Position numbers and translations under genes: made by a program
Shown here: in pieces, positions 7,777 to 16,083 of the stretch
How the letters are laid out: every line of letters begins with the position of its first letter
Numbering within the stretch: the first letter of the stretch is position 1
Assembly (NCBI GenBank): GCA_031549965.1
Contig: JAVBPB010000005.1
Span: 1-41,470 of the forward strand
Length of the DNA: 41,470 nucleotides
From: JAVBPB01 sp031549965
Lineage (GTDB): Bacteria; Bacillota; Clostridia; Lachnospirales; Lachnospiraceae
Reading direction: 5' to 3'
Notes under the pieces: model-generated
Told to the model about the DNA's origin: nothing
Database searches by the model: none
What the model saw: the letters and a program-made list of their open reading frames with translations, nothing else

Positions 7777-8292
7777 TTAGCCTAGTATCTCTTCTACAGA
7801 TTTACCACGAAGTTTTGCTACTTCTTCTGGAGTTTTTAGTTGATTTAAACCTTCAATTGTAGCAAGTACTACATTTTGCTTATTATTTGAACCTAAAGAT
7901 TTTGTACGTATATTTTTAACTCCTGCGATTTCAAGAACGTTACGAACTGGACCACCTGCAATAACACCAGTACCTTCTGGAGCTGTTTTAAGTAGTACAG
8001 ATGCACTTCCGAAATTCCCGATGAAATCATGTGGAATACTTCCATTTTCGTTAATCGGAACAGTTATTAATCTCTTCATTGCATCTTCTTTTCCCTTGCG
8101 GATTGCTTCTGGAATTTCAGTTGCTTTACCAAGACCTGCACCAACGTGTCCTTTACCGTCACCAACAACCACTAAAGCTGTAAATCTGAAATTACGTCCA
8201 CCTTTTACTACTTTAGTAACACGTTTAATTGATACTACCTTTTCATTCAATTCTGATTCTAATTCTTTAGCATCAATAATTGTACGTTTCAT
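7777..8292 (-). CDS. rpsE: 30S ribosomal protein S5
   Basis: S5 helps set decoding accuracy and mRNA unwinding at the 30S entry. The 171-aa protein has the double-stranded-RNA-binding-like N domain (KVVSIKRVTKVVKGGRNFRF) and the C-terminal domain with GKGHVGAGLGKATEIPEAIRKG. The ATG at 8290-8292 has an AAGGAGGG site; the frame running on to 8340 enters rplR and is not used. Located between rplR and rpmD. Confidence 0.97.
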   Translation of the reverse strand: MKRTIIDAKELESELNEKVVSIKRVTKVVKGGRNFRFTALVVVGDGKGHVGAGLGKATEIPEAIRKGKEDAMKRLITVPINENGSIPHDFIGNFGSASVLLKTAPEGTGVIAGGPVRNVLEIAGVKNIRTKSLGSNNKQNVVLATIEGLNQLKTPEEVAKLRGKSVEEILG

Positions 8293-8308
8293 GTATTTCC
8301 CTCCTTGC

Positions 8309-8677
8309 TTAGAATTGAAGACCAGCTTCTCTTGCTGCATCTGCTAATGCTTTTATTTTTCCTTGATATATGAATCCGCCTCTATCGAAGACAACTGCTG
8401 TGATACCTTTTTCTAATGCTCTTTTTGCAATAACTTTACCAAGTTGTGTTGCTGCATCTACATTATTAGTTTTTTCTAATTCAGCTTTTACTTCTTTTTG
8501 AAGTGTTGACGCTGAAACCAAGGTATTACCAACTGTATCATCAATAATTTGAGCGTACATATGATTATTGCTTCTAAACACAGCTAAACGTGGTCTTTCG
8601 GCTGTACCAGTGAAACGATTACGTAATTTTCTATGTTTTTTAACGCGAACTTTTGTTCTTGATGCTTTACTAACCAT
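8309..8677 (-). CDS. rplR: 50S ribosomal protein L18
   Basis: Binds 5S rRNA with L5 and L25/CTC-type partners. The 122-aa protein contains HRKLRNRFTGTAERPRLAVF followed by SNNHMYAQIIDD and ends FDRGGFIYQGKIKALADAAR, all typical. Two ATGs lie six bases apart; the inner one (8675-8677) has the correct 9-nt spacing from AAAGGAG, whereas the outer one is too close. Between rplF and rpsE. Confidence 0.97.
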   Translation of the reverse strand: MVSKASRTKVRVKKHRKLRNRFTGTAERPRLAVFRSNNHMYAQIIDDTVGNTLVSASTLQKEVKAELEKTNNVDAATQLGKVIAKRALEKGITAVVFDRGGFIYQGKIKALADAAREAGLQF

Positions 8678-8695
8678 TGTCATTCACTCCTTTAA

Positions 8696-9238
8696 TTATT
8701 TTTTACCAGTCTTACCAACTTTACGTCTAATAACTTCATCAGAATATTTAATACCTTTACCTTTGTATGGTTCTGGTCTTCTTTTGTCTCTGATTTCAGC
8801 AGCGTATTGGCCTACTTTTTCTTTATCTATACCTGAAACAGTTATTTTGTTTTGTCCTTCTAAAACTGATTCGATTCCTTCTGGATCTGTCATCTCAACT
8901 GGGTGAGAATATCCTAATGAAAGAACTAATTTTTTTCCTTGCTTTGAAGCCTTGTAACCAACACCGTTAACTTCAAGAATTTTTTGATATCCTTGAGTAA
9001 CACCGACAACCATGTTATTGATTAATGTTCTTGTTAATCCATGAAGAGATTTCATTCTCTTTAAGTCATTTGGTCTTGTTACGATTACTTCGCTGCCTTC
9101 TATTTTAATGTCCATTTCTACAGGTAACTCTCTTTCAAGTGTACCCTTTGGACCCTTTACAGTCACTTTATTACCTTCTGCAATTTTTACCTCAACACCT
9201 TGTGGTATTGCAACCGGCATTTTACCGATACGTGACAT
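8696..9238 (-). CDS. rplF: 50S ribosomal protein L6
   Basis: A large-subunit protein near the factor-binding region, with two repeated domains. The 180-aa protein starts MSRIGKMPVAIPQGVEVKIA and carries the C-terminal RRPEPYKGKGIKYSDEVIRR signature. ATG start with an AAGGAGGTG site. Its place between rpsH and rplR is the conserved spc order. Confidence 0.98.
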   Translation of the reverse strand: MSRIGKMPVAIPQGVEVKIAEGNKVTVKGPKGTLERELPVEMDIKIEGSEVIVTRPNDLKRMKSLHGLTRTLINNMVVGVTQGYQKILEVNGVGYKASKQGKKLVLSLGYSHPVEMTDPEGIESVLEGQNKITVSGIDKEKVGQYAAEIRDKRRPEPYKGKGIKYSDEVIRRKVGKTGKK

Positions 9239-9271
9239 GTCAGCACCTCCTTAATTTTGTGACAACATTTT

Positions 9272-9673
9272 TTACCAAATAAATGCTAAAACTTCTCCGC
9301 CAACGTTTAATTTTCTGGCTTCTTTATCAGTTACAACACCTTTGCTTGTTGATATAATTGCTATACCAAGTCCTCCAAGTACCTTAGGAAGTTCTTCTTT
9401 GTTAGCATACACACGAAGCCCTGGTTTTGAAATTCTCTTAAGGCCTGTGATAATTTTTTCATTTTTATCTTTACCATACTTTAATGTAATATGGATTGTT
9501 TTAAAGCTTCCTTCTTCTACTAAATCAAACTTTTTGATGTAACCTTCGTTTAAAAGAATTTCAGCAATTACAATCTTCATTTTTGAAGCAGGTACATCTA
9601 CTGTATCATGTTTTGCAGTATTTGCATTACGAATTCTTGTTAGCATATCTGCAATTGGATCGCTCATTGTCAT
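9272..9673 (-). CDS. rpsH: 30S ribosomal protein S8
   Basis: A primary 16S rRNA binder of the central domain, and the spc-operon repressor in some bacteria. The 133-aa protein begins MTMSDPIADMLTRIRNANTA and ends with the GVVTDKEARKLNVGGEVLAF motif. The first ATG is favoured by 8-nt spacing from AGGAGG. No obvious S8-type mRNA site was found in the short rplX-rplE gap. Confidence 0.98.
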   Translation of the reverse strand: MTMSDPIADMLTRIRNANTAKHDTVDVPASKMKIVIAEILLNEGYIKKFDLVEEGSFKTIHITLKYGKDKNEKIITGLKRISKPGLRVYANKEELPKVLGGLGIAIISTSKGVVTDKEARKLNVGGEVLAFIW

Positions 9674-9696
9674 TTTAGTTGCCTCCTTCCTTTTTC

Positions 9697-9882
9697 TTAC
9701 CAGCTTGCCTTTTTAACACCTGGAATTTGTCCTTTATAAGCTAATTCACGGAAACAGATTCTGCAAATGCCATATTTTCTTAAATAAGCATGTGGACGTC
9801 CACAAATTCTGCAACGATTATATTCTCTTGTTGAAAACTTTTGTTTACGTTGTTGTTTTATTATCATTGACTTTTTAGCCAT
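9697..9882 (-). CDS. rpsN: 30S ribosomal protein S14, type Z (zinc)
   Basis: The short 61-aa form of S14 found in Gram-positive bacteria. The zinc ribbon is CRICGRPHAYLRKYGICRIC, with two CxxC pairs. It belongs to the 30S head. ATG start behind an AGGAGGG site; gap to rplE only 14 nt. A zinc-free paralogue may exist elsewhere in the genome, but none is in this window. Confidence 0.98.
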   Translation of the reverse strand: MAKKSMIIKQQRKQKFSTREYNRCRICGRPHAYLRKYGICRICFRELAYKGQIPGVKKASW

Positions 9883-9896
9883 TAATTTCCCTCCTT

Positions 9897-10436
9897 TTAT
9901 TTCTTGAATGGCATGCCAAACAATGTTAATAGCTCACGAGCTTCTTCATCAGTCTTAGCTGTTGTTACAAATATAACATCCATACCTCTAACCTTATCAA
10001 CTTTGTCATATTCAATTTCTGTGAAAATTAATTGTTCTTTTATACCAAGAGCATAGTTTCCTCTACCGTCAAATGCATTTTGATTAACACCTCTAAAGTC
10101 ACGAACACGAGGTAATGCTAAATTAATCAAACGATCAGTGAATTCGTACATTCTAGCACCACGAAGAGTTACTTTACAGCCAATGGCTACACCTTCTCTA
10201 ATCTTAAAGTTAGCAACTGAATTCTTAGCTTTTGTTGTTACTACCTTTTGACCAGATATAATTTCTAAATCTTTTACTGCAGCATCTAATAATTTTGCGT
10301 TGTCTTTTGCTTCTCCAACGCCCATATTTATAACTATTTTTTCAAGCTTTGGTACTTCCATCTTGTTTTTATAACCAAACTTTTTTACCATAGCATCAAC
10401 AATTTCATTATTATAAATGTCTTTTAATCTGCTCAC
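9897..10436 (-). CDS. rplE: 50S ribosomal protein L5 (GTG start)
   Basis: L5 binds 5S rRNA and contacts P-site tRNA and S13. The 179-aa protein has KLEKIVINMGVGEAKDNAKL near residue 30, RGARMYEFTDRLINLALPRV in the middle and the C-terminal FVTTAKTDEEARELLTLFGM. The start codon is GTG at 10434-10436 with GGAGGTCAGC upstream. Between rplX and rpsN. Confidence 0.97.
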   Translation of the reverse strand: MSRLKDIYNNEIVDAMVKKFGYKNKMEVPKLEKIVINMGVGEAKDNAKLLDAAVKDLEIISGQKVVTTKAKNSVANFKIREGVAIGCKVTLRGARMYEFTDRLINLALPRVRDFRGVNQNAFDGRGNYALGIKEQLIFTEIEYDKVDKVRGMDVIFVTTAKTDEEARELLTLFGMPFKK

Positions 10437-10459
10437 TTAAGCTGACCTCCTCTCTACTA

Positions 10460-10783
10460 TTAGTCAACAACTTCACCTGTTGATTTTGCTATACGAACCT
10501 TTTGTGGTCCTTTTTTACCTTCTACAGTTTTAAATCCTAATCTTGTAGGTTTTCCTTTGTATATATACATAACATTTGAAAGATCTATTCCAGCTTCCTG
10601 ATGTATTATTCCGCCTTTTGGATTTTTAGCACTTGCTTTTCCATGTTTTGTTACAATGTTAACGCCTTCAACAAGAACTGAATTGTCTTTTTTATTTACA
10701 GCAATAACTTTGCCTTCTTTACCTTTATCTTTACCAGTGATTACTTTAACTTTATCACCTTTTTTGATTTTTATACTAGACAC
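10460..10783 (-). CDS. rplX: 50S ribosomal protein L24 (GTG start)
   Basis: An assembly-initiating large-subunit protein. The 107-aa protein has an N-terminal KOW motif (IKKGDKVKVITGKDKGKEGK) and the NPKGGIIHQEAGIDLSNVM segment. Two in-frame GTG codons occur; the one at 10781-10783 lies 8 nt after GGAGG, while the outer one overlaps that ribosome binding site, so the shorter product is right. Lies between rplN and rplE. Confidence 0.96.
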   Translation of the reverse strand: MSSIKIKKGDKVKVITGKDKGKEGKVIAVNKKDNSVLVEGVNIVTKHGKASAKNPKGGIIHQEAGIDLSNVMYIYKGKPTRLGFKTVEGKKGPQKVRIAKSTGEVVD

Positions 10784-10796
10784 TGTGGACACCTCC

Positions 10797-11165
10797 TTAT
10801 AATACTTCTGGTGCTAATGATATTATTTTCATAAATTGTTTTTCTCTTAATTCTCTTGCTACCGGCCCAAATATACGAGTACCTTTTGGATTTTTATCAT
10901 CTTTTATAATTACAGCAGCATTTTCGTCAAATCTTATATAAGAACCGTCTTTACGACGAGCACCTTTTACCGTACGTACAACTACAGCTTTAACAACGTC
11001 ACCCTTTTTTACAACACCACCTGGTGTTGCATCTTTAACCGAAGCAACAATGATATCACCAATAGCAGCATATCTTCTTGTTGAACCACCTAATACTCTG
11101 ATGCAAAGTAGTTCCTTAGCTCCTGTATTATCAGCAACCTTAAGCCTTGATTCTTGTTGTATCAT
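10797..11165 (-). CDS. rplN: 50S ribosomal protein L14
   Basis: L14 lies at the subunit interface and forms bridge B8 with 16S rRNA; it is also the target of the silencing factor RsfS in other bacteria. The 122-aa protein begins MIQQESRLKVADNTGAKELL and ends FGPVARELREKQFMKIISLA. ATG start behind AAGGAGG. First gene after rpsQ, as in the conserved spc order. Confidence 0.98.
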   Translation of the reverse strand: MIQQESRLKVADNTGAKELLCIRVLGGSTRRYAAIGDIIVASVKDATPGGVVKKGDVVKAVVVRTVKGARRKDGSYIRFDENAAVIIKDDKNPKGTRIFGPVARELREKQFMKIISLAPEVL

Positions 11166-11200
11166 GCTTAATTACCTCCTTTTAGACTAATGAACAATTA

Positions 11201-11458
11201 TTATTTTGCTCTTTCAATAATTTCTACAAGTCTCCATCTTTTATCCTTTGATAAAGGTCTTGTTTCCATAACTTTTATTCTATCTCCAATTTTGCAATCG
11301 TTATTTTCATCATGAGCTTTAAGCTTATATGTTCTCTTAACGATCTTTCCATACATTGGATGTTTAACATGATCTTCAACTGCAACTACTACAGTTTTGT
11401 TCATTTTATCACTTACAACTTTTCCTATACGTGTCTTTCTTAGGTTTCTTTCTTCCAC
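11201..11458 (-). CDS. rpsQ: 30S ribosomal protein S17 (GTG start)
   Basis: A small OB-fold protein that binds the 16S 5' domain. The 85-aa protein has RKTRIGKVVSDKMNKTVVVA and the MYGKIVKRTYKLKAHDENND segment. Start codon GTG at 11456-11458 with a GGAGGAATT site upstream. Between rpmC and rplN. Confidence 0.97.
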   Translation of the reverse strand: MEERNLRKTRIGKVVSDKMNKTVVVAVEDHVKHPMYGKIVKRTYKLKAHDENNDCKIGDRIKVMETRPLSKDKRWRLVEIIERAK

Positions 11459-11479
11459 AACAATTCCTCCTTCCTAGGA

Positions 11480-11689
11480 TTATTTAGAAGCATTTGCTGA
11501 TTCAGCAATTACTGTCTGAATTCTTGCAATATTCTTTCTAACTTCTTTGATTCTGCTTGTATTATCCAATTGATTTGTTGCGTTCTGGAACCTCAAGTTA
11601 AAAAGTTCCTTCTTAGCAGCTACTAATTCTTCATTTAATTCTAATGCTGATTTTGTTTTTAAATCGGCTACATATTTATTAATTTTCAC
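11480..11689 (-). CDS. rpmC: 50S ribosomal protein L29 (GTG start, overlaps rplP)
   Basis: A small helical protein at the tunnel exit that helps dock SRP and trigger factor. The 69-aa sequence has KELFNLRFQNATNQLDNTSR, the L29 signature. The in-frame GTG at 11687-11689 gives the usual start (KINKYVADLK) and best spacing from AAGGCGG; an earlier GTG at 11698 is less likely. It overlaps the end of rplP by 11 nt, pointing to translational coupling. Confidence 0.94.
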   Translation of the reverse strand: MKINKYVADLKTKSALELNEELVAAKKELFNLRFQNATNQLDNTSRIKEVRKNIARIQTVIAESANASK

Positions 11690-12116
11690 TGTTATCACCG
11701 CCTTCTAATTCTGCGCGAGAAACTATTTTACATCTAAGTGGCAGTTTGTGTATTGCAAGACGAAGTGCTTCACGTGCAACTTCTTCTGAAACGCCTGATA
11801 TCTCAAACATAACGCGTCCTGGTTTTACAACTGCTACCCAGTATTCTAATGTACCTTTACCAGATCCCATACGAGTTTCGGCAGGTTTTGTAGTTACTGG
11901 TTTATCAGGGAATATTTTAATCCAAACTTGACCACCACGTTTGATATAACGAGTCATAGCAATACGAGCTGCTTCAATCTGGTTTGATTTAATCCAAGCT
12001 GGTTCTAAAGCTACAATTCCGAACTCACCATTCATGATTTTATTTCCTCTTAATGCTTTACCGGCCATAGAACCTCTGAATTGCTTACGGCGCTTTACTC
12101 TTTTTGGCATTAACAT
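11679..12116 (-). CDS. rplP: 50S ribosomal protein L16
   Basis: L16 is needed for peptidyl-transferase centre maturation and A-site tRNA placement. The 145-aa protein starts MLMPKRVKRRKQFRGSMAGK and has RMGSGKGTLEYWVAVVKPGR and EEVAREALRLAIHKLPLRCK. The start ATG overlaps the rpsC stop (TAATG), and the stop lies inside the rpmC start region, so three genes are tightly coupled. Confidence 0.98.
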   Translation of the reverse strand: MLMPKRVKRRKQFRGSMAGKALRGNKIMNGEFGIVALEPAWIKSNQIEAARIAMTRYIKRGGQVWIKIFPDKPVTTKPAETRMGSGKGTLEYWVAVVKPGRVMFEISGVSEEVAREALRLAIHKLPLRCKIVSRAELEGGDNSEN

Positions 12117-12772
12117 TATTTATCGCTCCCTTCCTTATTTCCCTTAGTAGGAAGAATTTCACCGTGGTATATCCAAACTTTAACACCTAATTTTCCGAAA
12201 GTTGTATCTGCTTCTGCAAATCCAAAATCAATGTCTGCACGTAATGTTTGTAGTGGAATAGTACCTTCACTATAAAACTCAGTACGAGCCATATCAGCAC
12301 CGCCAAGACGTCCTGAAACCGCTGTTTTAATTCCTTTAGCACCGTTTTTCATTGTTCTTGCCATAGTTGATTTCATTGCTCTTCTAAATGATATACGACC
12401 TTCAAGCTGAGCTGCAATGTTTTCAGCAACTAATTGTGCATCTTTATCTGGTTTTTTAACTTCTTTAATGTCAACCATTAATTTTTTAGCAGTAAATTTT
12501 TGTAAATCAACTTTAAGTTTATCAATTTCAGCTCCACCTTTACCAATAACAACTCCAGGTTTTGCAGTGTAAATAATAACTTTTAATCTATCTGATGCTC
12601 TTTCAATTTCAATTTTTGAAATTCCAGCATTGAACAATTTCTTTTTAAGGTATTTTCTGATCTTATAATCTTCAACTAGATTGTCAGCAAAGTCAGCTTC
12701 AGCATACCATTTTGAGTCCCAATCTTTAATAATTCCGACTCTTAAACCGTGAGGATTAACTTTCTGTCCCAT
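12116..12772 (-). CDS. rpsC: 30S ribosomal protein S3
   Basis: S3 lines the mRNA entry tunnel with S4 and S5. The 218-aa protein starts MGQKVNPHGLRVGIIKDWDS, contains the KH domain with GxxG-type loop (AKPGVVIGKGGAEIDKLKVD) and the C-terminal RADIDFGFAEADTTFGKLGV. ATG start with GGAGGGCAAAA. Between rplV and rplP. Confidence 0.98.
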   Translation of the reverse strand: MGQKVNPHGLRVGIIKDWDSKWYAEADFADNLVEDYKIRKYLKKKLFNAGISKIEIERASDRLKVIIYTAKPGVVIGKGGAEIDKLKVDLQKFTAKKLMVDIKEVKKPDKDAQLVAENIAAQLEGRISFRRAMKSTMARTMKNGAKGIKTAVSGRLGGADMARTEFYSEGTIPLQTLRADIDFGFAEADTTFGKLGVKVWIYHGEILPTKGNKEGSDK

Positions 12773-12783
12773 TTTTGCCCTCC

Positions 12784-13170
12784 TTATCTTTCATTAAGCA
12801 CTACTGTGATATGGCTAGATCTTTTTTCGATTCTGTAAGCTCTACCCTGTGCTCTTGGTCTGATTCTTTTCATTGTTGGTCCTTTATTTGCGTAACATTC
12901 CTCAATATAAAGTTTATCAACATTCATTCCATTGTTGTTTTCAGCGTTTGCAATTGCTGATTTTAATAATTTCTCTATTAAAGTTGAAGCATATCTTGGA
13001 TTATAAGCTAAAATACCAAGTGCTGATTCTACGTCCTTGCCTCTGATGGCATCTAAAACAAAACATGCTTTTTGAACTGAAACCCTTGCATATGATAACT
13101 TTGCACTAGGTCTTGTATCTTTGTTAGCATTTCTGTCTCTTTTAATCTGGGATCTATGTCCTTTAGCCAT
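12784..13170 (-). CDS. rplV: 50S ribosomal protein L22
   Basis: L22 has a globular domain at the tunnel exit and a beta-hairpin reaching the tunnel constriction where macrolides bind. The 128-aa protein has PSAKLSYARVSVQKACFVLD near the N-terminus and NKGPTMKRIRPRAQGRAYRI forming the hairpin; no hairpin deletion or duplication linked to macrolide resistance is seen. ATG start behind AGGAGGTAA. Between rpsS and rpsC. Confidence 0.97.
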   Translation of the reverse strand: MAKGHRSQIKRDRNANKDTRPSAKLSYARVSVQKACFVLDAIRGKDVESALGILAYNPRYASTLIEKLLKSAIANAENNNGMNVDKLYIEECYANKGPTMKRIRPRAQGRAYRIEKRSSHITVVLNER

Positions 13171-13200
13171 GGACTATTACCTCCTTTCAAGTTGCCTTTA

Positions 13201-13482
13201 TTAACGAACCTTTGATTTCTTTTCGTCTTTTCCATGTCCTCTATATGTTCTTGTTGCAACAAACTCTCCAAGTTTGTGTCCAACCATATCTTCTGTAACA
13301 TATACTGGAACATGTTTTCTTCCATCATGAACTGCTATTGTATGAGATACCATTTGTGGGAAGATTGTTGAACGACGTGACCAAGTCTTAATAACAGACT
13401 TATCACCACTTTTGTTCAATGCATCTACTTTTTTAAGTAAATGTTCATCTGCAAATGGTCCTTTTTTAAGTGAGCGACCCAT
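13201..13482 (-). CDS. rpsS: 30S ribosomal protein S19
   Basis: A 30S head protein paired with S13. The 93-aa protein begins MGRSLKKGPFADEHLLKKVD, contains TWSRRSTIFPQMVSHTIAVH and ends with the basic EFVATRTYRGHGKDEKKSKV tail. ATG start behind AAGGAGGTTA. Between rplB and rplV. An overlapping minus-strand frame at 13053-13328 is a shadow. Confidence 0.98.
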   Translation of the reverse strand: MGRSLKKGPFADEHLLKKVDALNKSGDKSVIKTWSRRSTIFPQMVSHTIAVHDGRKHVPVYVTEDMVGHKLGEFVATRTYRGHGKDEKKSKVR

Positions 13483-13519
13483 AGTTAACCTCCTTAATTT
13501 TTACAATCATAGATTGTAG

Positions 13520-14362
13520 TTATTTCATGTTCTTACCGTCTCTTCTTCTTACTATTAATTTATTTGATTTCTTGTTTTTCTTTCTTGTCTTTAAGCCAAG
13601 TGCTGGTTTGCCCCAAGGTGTTACTGGTCCTGGACGGCCAATACCTGTTCTACCTTCACCACCACCATGTGGATGGTCATTAGGGTTCATAACAGAACCA
13701 CGAACTGTAGGTCTGATACCCATGTTACGTTTACGTCCTGCTTTACCGATGTTTATTAATTCATGGTCAATATTTCCAACCTGACCAACTGTTGCTCTAC
13801 AAATAATTGGTACCATTCTCATTTCGCCTGAAGGTAATCTAAGTGTTGCATATTTTCCTTCTTTAGCCATTAATTGTGCTGAATTACCTGCCGAACGAAC
13901 TAATTGTCCGCCTTTTCCAGGATATAATTCTATATTGTGAAGTTGTGTACCAACTGGGATGTTACCAAGTGGTAAGCAGTTTCCTACTCTTACTTCAGCA
14001 TTTTCACCATTCATTACCTTTTGACCAACTTTTAATCCGTTTGGTGCTAAGATATATGCTTTTTCACCATCTGTATAGCAGATAAGTGCTATATTTGCTG
14101 TTCTGTTTGGATCATATTCTATTGATTTTACAACAGCAGGTATTCCATCTTTTCTTCTTTTAAAATCTATTATTCTATATTTTTTTCTTGAACCGCCACC
14201 ACGGTGTCTTACTGTAATTTTTCCTTGATTGTTACGACCAGAGTTCTTATTTAAAGAAACTACTAATGATTTCTCAGGTGTACTCTTTGTAATTTCAGAG
14301 AAATCTGAACTAGTCATTTGTCTTCTGGAAGGTGTATATGGGTTATATTTTTTAATTCCCAT
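13520..14362 (-). CDS. rplB: 50S ribosomal protein L2
   Basis: L2 is one of the most conserved ribosomal proteins; it promotes subunit association and peptidyl-transferase function. The 280-aa protein has KYNPYTPSRRQMTSSDFSEI at the N-terminus, the RNA-binding core, and NPNDHPHGGGEGRTGIGRPG with the conserved histidine (HGGG) near residue 230, followed by the basic tail. ATG start behind AAAGGAGTGA. Between rplW and rpsS. Confidence 0.98.
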   Translation of the reverse strand: MGIKKYNPYTPSRRQMTSSDFSEITKSTPEKSLVVSLNKNSGRNNQGKITVRHRGGGSRKKYRIIDFKRRKDGIPAVVKSIEYDPNRTANIALICYTDGEKAYILAPNGLKVGQKVMNGENAEVRVGNCLPLGNIPVGTQLHNIELYPGKGGQLVRSAGNSAQLMAKEGKYATLRLPSGEMRMVPIICRATVGQVGNIDHELINIGKAGRKRNMGIRPTVRGSVMNPNDHPHGGGEGRTGIGRPGPVTPWGKPALGLKTRKKNKKSNKLIVRRRDGKNMK

Positions 14363-14401
14363 TTATTTCACTCCTTTCATAGTGTCACAACATGCAAAAT
14401 T

Positions 14402-14701
14402 TTATAATCCTTCAAATATTTCGATATCTGCACTATCTTTAGTTAGTTGTACAATAGCTTTTTTTGTTTTTGAAGTTCTTCCAACAATGTTTCCTCTTCT
14501 GCGTTTTTTACCGTCAAGGTTCATTGTGTTAACCCATTCAACTTTTGTATCTTTAAACATTTTTTCAACCGCTTCTTTTATTTGAGATTTGGTTGCATCT
14601 GTATGAACTAAAAATGTGTATTTTTTTTCTGACATAGCATTCATACTTTTTTCAGTAACTACTGGTTTAAGGATAACATCATAATATTTAATATTAGCCA
14701 T
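14402..14701 (-). CDS. rplW: 50S ribosomal protein L23
   Basis: L23 surrounds the exit tunnel and is the docking site for trigger factor and SRP. The 99-aa protein has DVILKPVVTEKSMNAMSEKK and AVEKMFKDTKVEWVNTMNLD followed by the KRRRGNIVGR basic stretch. Its ATG overlaps the rplD stop (TAATG) and it has a GGAGGTGTACG site, so it is coupled to rplD. Confidence 0.97.
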   Translation of the reverse strand: MANIKYYDVILKPVVTEKSMNAMSEKKYTFLVHTDATKSQIKEAVEKMFKDTKVEWVNTMNLDGKKRRRGNIVGRTSKTKKAIVQLTKDSADIEIFEGL

Positions 14702-15321
14702 TATGCGTACACCTCCTCAATTGTTGCCACTGCATCTTTTGTTAATACTAATGTATCATACTTTAAGATGTCGTATACGTTGATTGTATTTGTTAATGTC
14801 GTTGCTACTGAAGGAATGTTTCTTGCAGATAGAACAACGTTTTTATCATTTTCATTTAAAACTACTAATGCTTTTGTAAGTTTTAAATTATCAAGAACAG
14901 CCTTAAACTTTTTAGTTTTTACTTCATCAAAGTTAAGTCCTTCAACTACGATTAGCTTTTGTTCTTTAACTTTAGATGATAACGCTGATTGTAATGCAAT
15001 TCTTTTTTCTTTTTTATTCATTTTAAATGAATAATCTCTTGGCTTTGGAGCAAATACAACTCCACCACCTGTCCATTGTGGTGATCTTGTTGAACCTTGT
15101 CTTGCATGTCCTGTTCCTTTTTGTCTCCAAGGTTTTCTTCCGCCACCGCTAACTTCTGCACGAGTTAAGGCACTTTGAGTTCCTTGACGTTTATTAGCTA
15201 GTTGACTTACAACTGCCATGTGAACTAAATGTTCATTTATCTCAACACCGAAAATAGCATCATTTAGTTCCATTTCTCCTACTTGATTGCCTTCGATATT
15301 ATATACAGATACTTTTGCCAT
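14701..15321 (-). CDS. rplD: 50S ribosomal protein L4
   Basis: L4 reaches the tunnel constriction with an extended loop and represses the S10 operon in some bacteria. The 206-aa protein has NKRQGTQSALTRAEVSGGGR followed by KPWRQKGTGHARQGSTRSPQ, the loop region, and a normal C-terminal globular domain. ATG start behind AGGAGGAACAC. The structured leader before rpsJ is a candidate target for L4, by analogy only. Confidence 0.97.
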   Translation of the reverse strand: MAKVSVYNIEGNQVGEMELNDAIFGVEINEHLVHMAVVSQLANKRQGTQSALTRAEVSGGGRKPWRQKGTGHARQGSTRSPQWTGGGVVFAPKPRDYSFKMNKKEKRIALQSALSSKVKEQKLIVVEGLNFDEVKTKKFKAVLDNLKLTKALVVLNENDKNVVLSARNIPSVATTLTNTINVYDILKYDTLVLTKDAVATIEEVYA

Positions 15322-15345
15322 CTGTGTGTTCCTCCTTTCCTATGA

Positions 15346-15975
15346 CTATTTCCTTGTTGTTTCTTTTAACATTACTAATGATTTTTTAGGTCCCGGTACT
15401 GAACCTTTGATTAGTATTAAATTGTTTTCTACATCTATTTTAACAACTTCAAGGTTTTGAACTGTTCTTCTAACAGCTCCCATGTGTCCTGGCATACCTT
15501 TGCCTTTGAATACTTTTCCTGGGCTTGTTGCTGCACCGTTAGATCCTGCGTGGCGATGGTATTTTGAACCATGAGTCATAGGTCCTCTTGTTTGTCCATA
15601 TCTTTTAATTGCACCTTGGAATCCTTTACCTTTTGATTTTGCAGTTGCGTCAATGTGATCTCCTACATTGAAGATATCTGCTTTGATTTCTTGACCAACT
15701 TTGTATTCCTCAGCGTTTTCAAATTTAAATTCTCTTAAAAATCTTTTATATGATACTCCCGCTTTGTCAAATTGACCTTTTAATGGTTTGTTTACAAGTT
15801 TTTCTCTTTTATCATCAAACCCAACCTTTACTGCACTGTATCCATCGTTTTCTACTGTTTTAACCTGCACTACTGCACAAGGTCCAGCTTGTAAAGCTGT
15901 TACCGGAATTAACACTCCATTTTCATCGAAAATTTGAGTCATTCCAACTTTAATTGCTAATATTGCTTTTTTCAT
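15346..15975 (-). CDS. rplC: 50S ribosomal protein L3
   Basis: L3 is an early assembly protein that reaches toward the peptidyl-transferase centre. The 209-aa protein has KKAILAIKVGMTQIFDENGV and the central loop RGPMTHGSKYHRHAGSNGAA with the family signature FKGKGMPGHMG. The ATG at 15973-15975 is used; the upstream in-frame GTG lies inside the GGAGGTG ribosome binding site. Between rpsJ and rplD. Confidence 0.97.
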   Translation of the reverse strand: MKKAILAIKVGMTQIFDENGVLIPVTALQAGPCAVVQVKTVENDGYSAVKVGFDDKREKLVNKPLKGQFDKAGVSYKRFLREFKFENAEEYKVGQEIKADIFNVGDHIDATAKSKGKGFQGAIKRYGQTRGPMTHGSKYHRHAGSNGAATSPGKVFKGKGMPGHMGAVRRTVQNLEVVKIDVENNLILIKGSVPGPKKSLVMLKETTRK

Positions 15976-16007
15976 TCTGAAACGCACCTCCTATTTAATC
16001 TACAGCG

Positions 16008-16055
16008 GATTGCACCAAGGCAATCATCCTAGATGGTTTTAATTTATATAAAACC
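16008..16055 (-). promoter_or_regulatory. Two stem-loops in the rpsJ-rplC gap
   Basis: The 108-nt gap holds a 6-bp stem at 16008-16013/16020-16025 and a perfect 7-bp stem at 16035-16041/16049-16055. No T-tract follows either on the minus strand. Gaps in this operon are otherwise mostly below 40 nt, so an RNA function (processing, stability or r-protein binding) is plausible. Confidence 0.4.
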
Positions 16056-16083
16056 TATAAAGGATTATCTTATTAACTGTTTA

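Noticed and set aside
13053..13328. Minus-strand ORF overlapping rpsS and rplV
   Set aside because: It runs in a different frame across two certain r-protein genes and resembles no protein.
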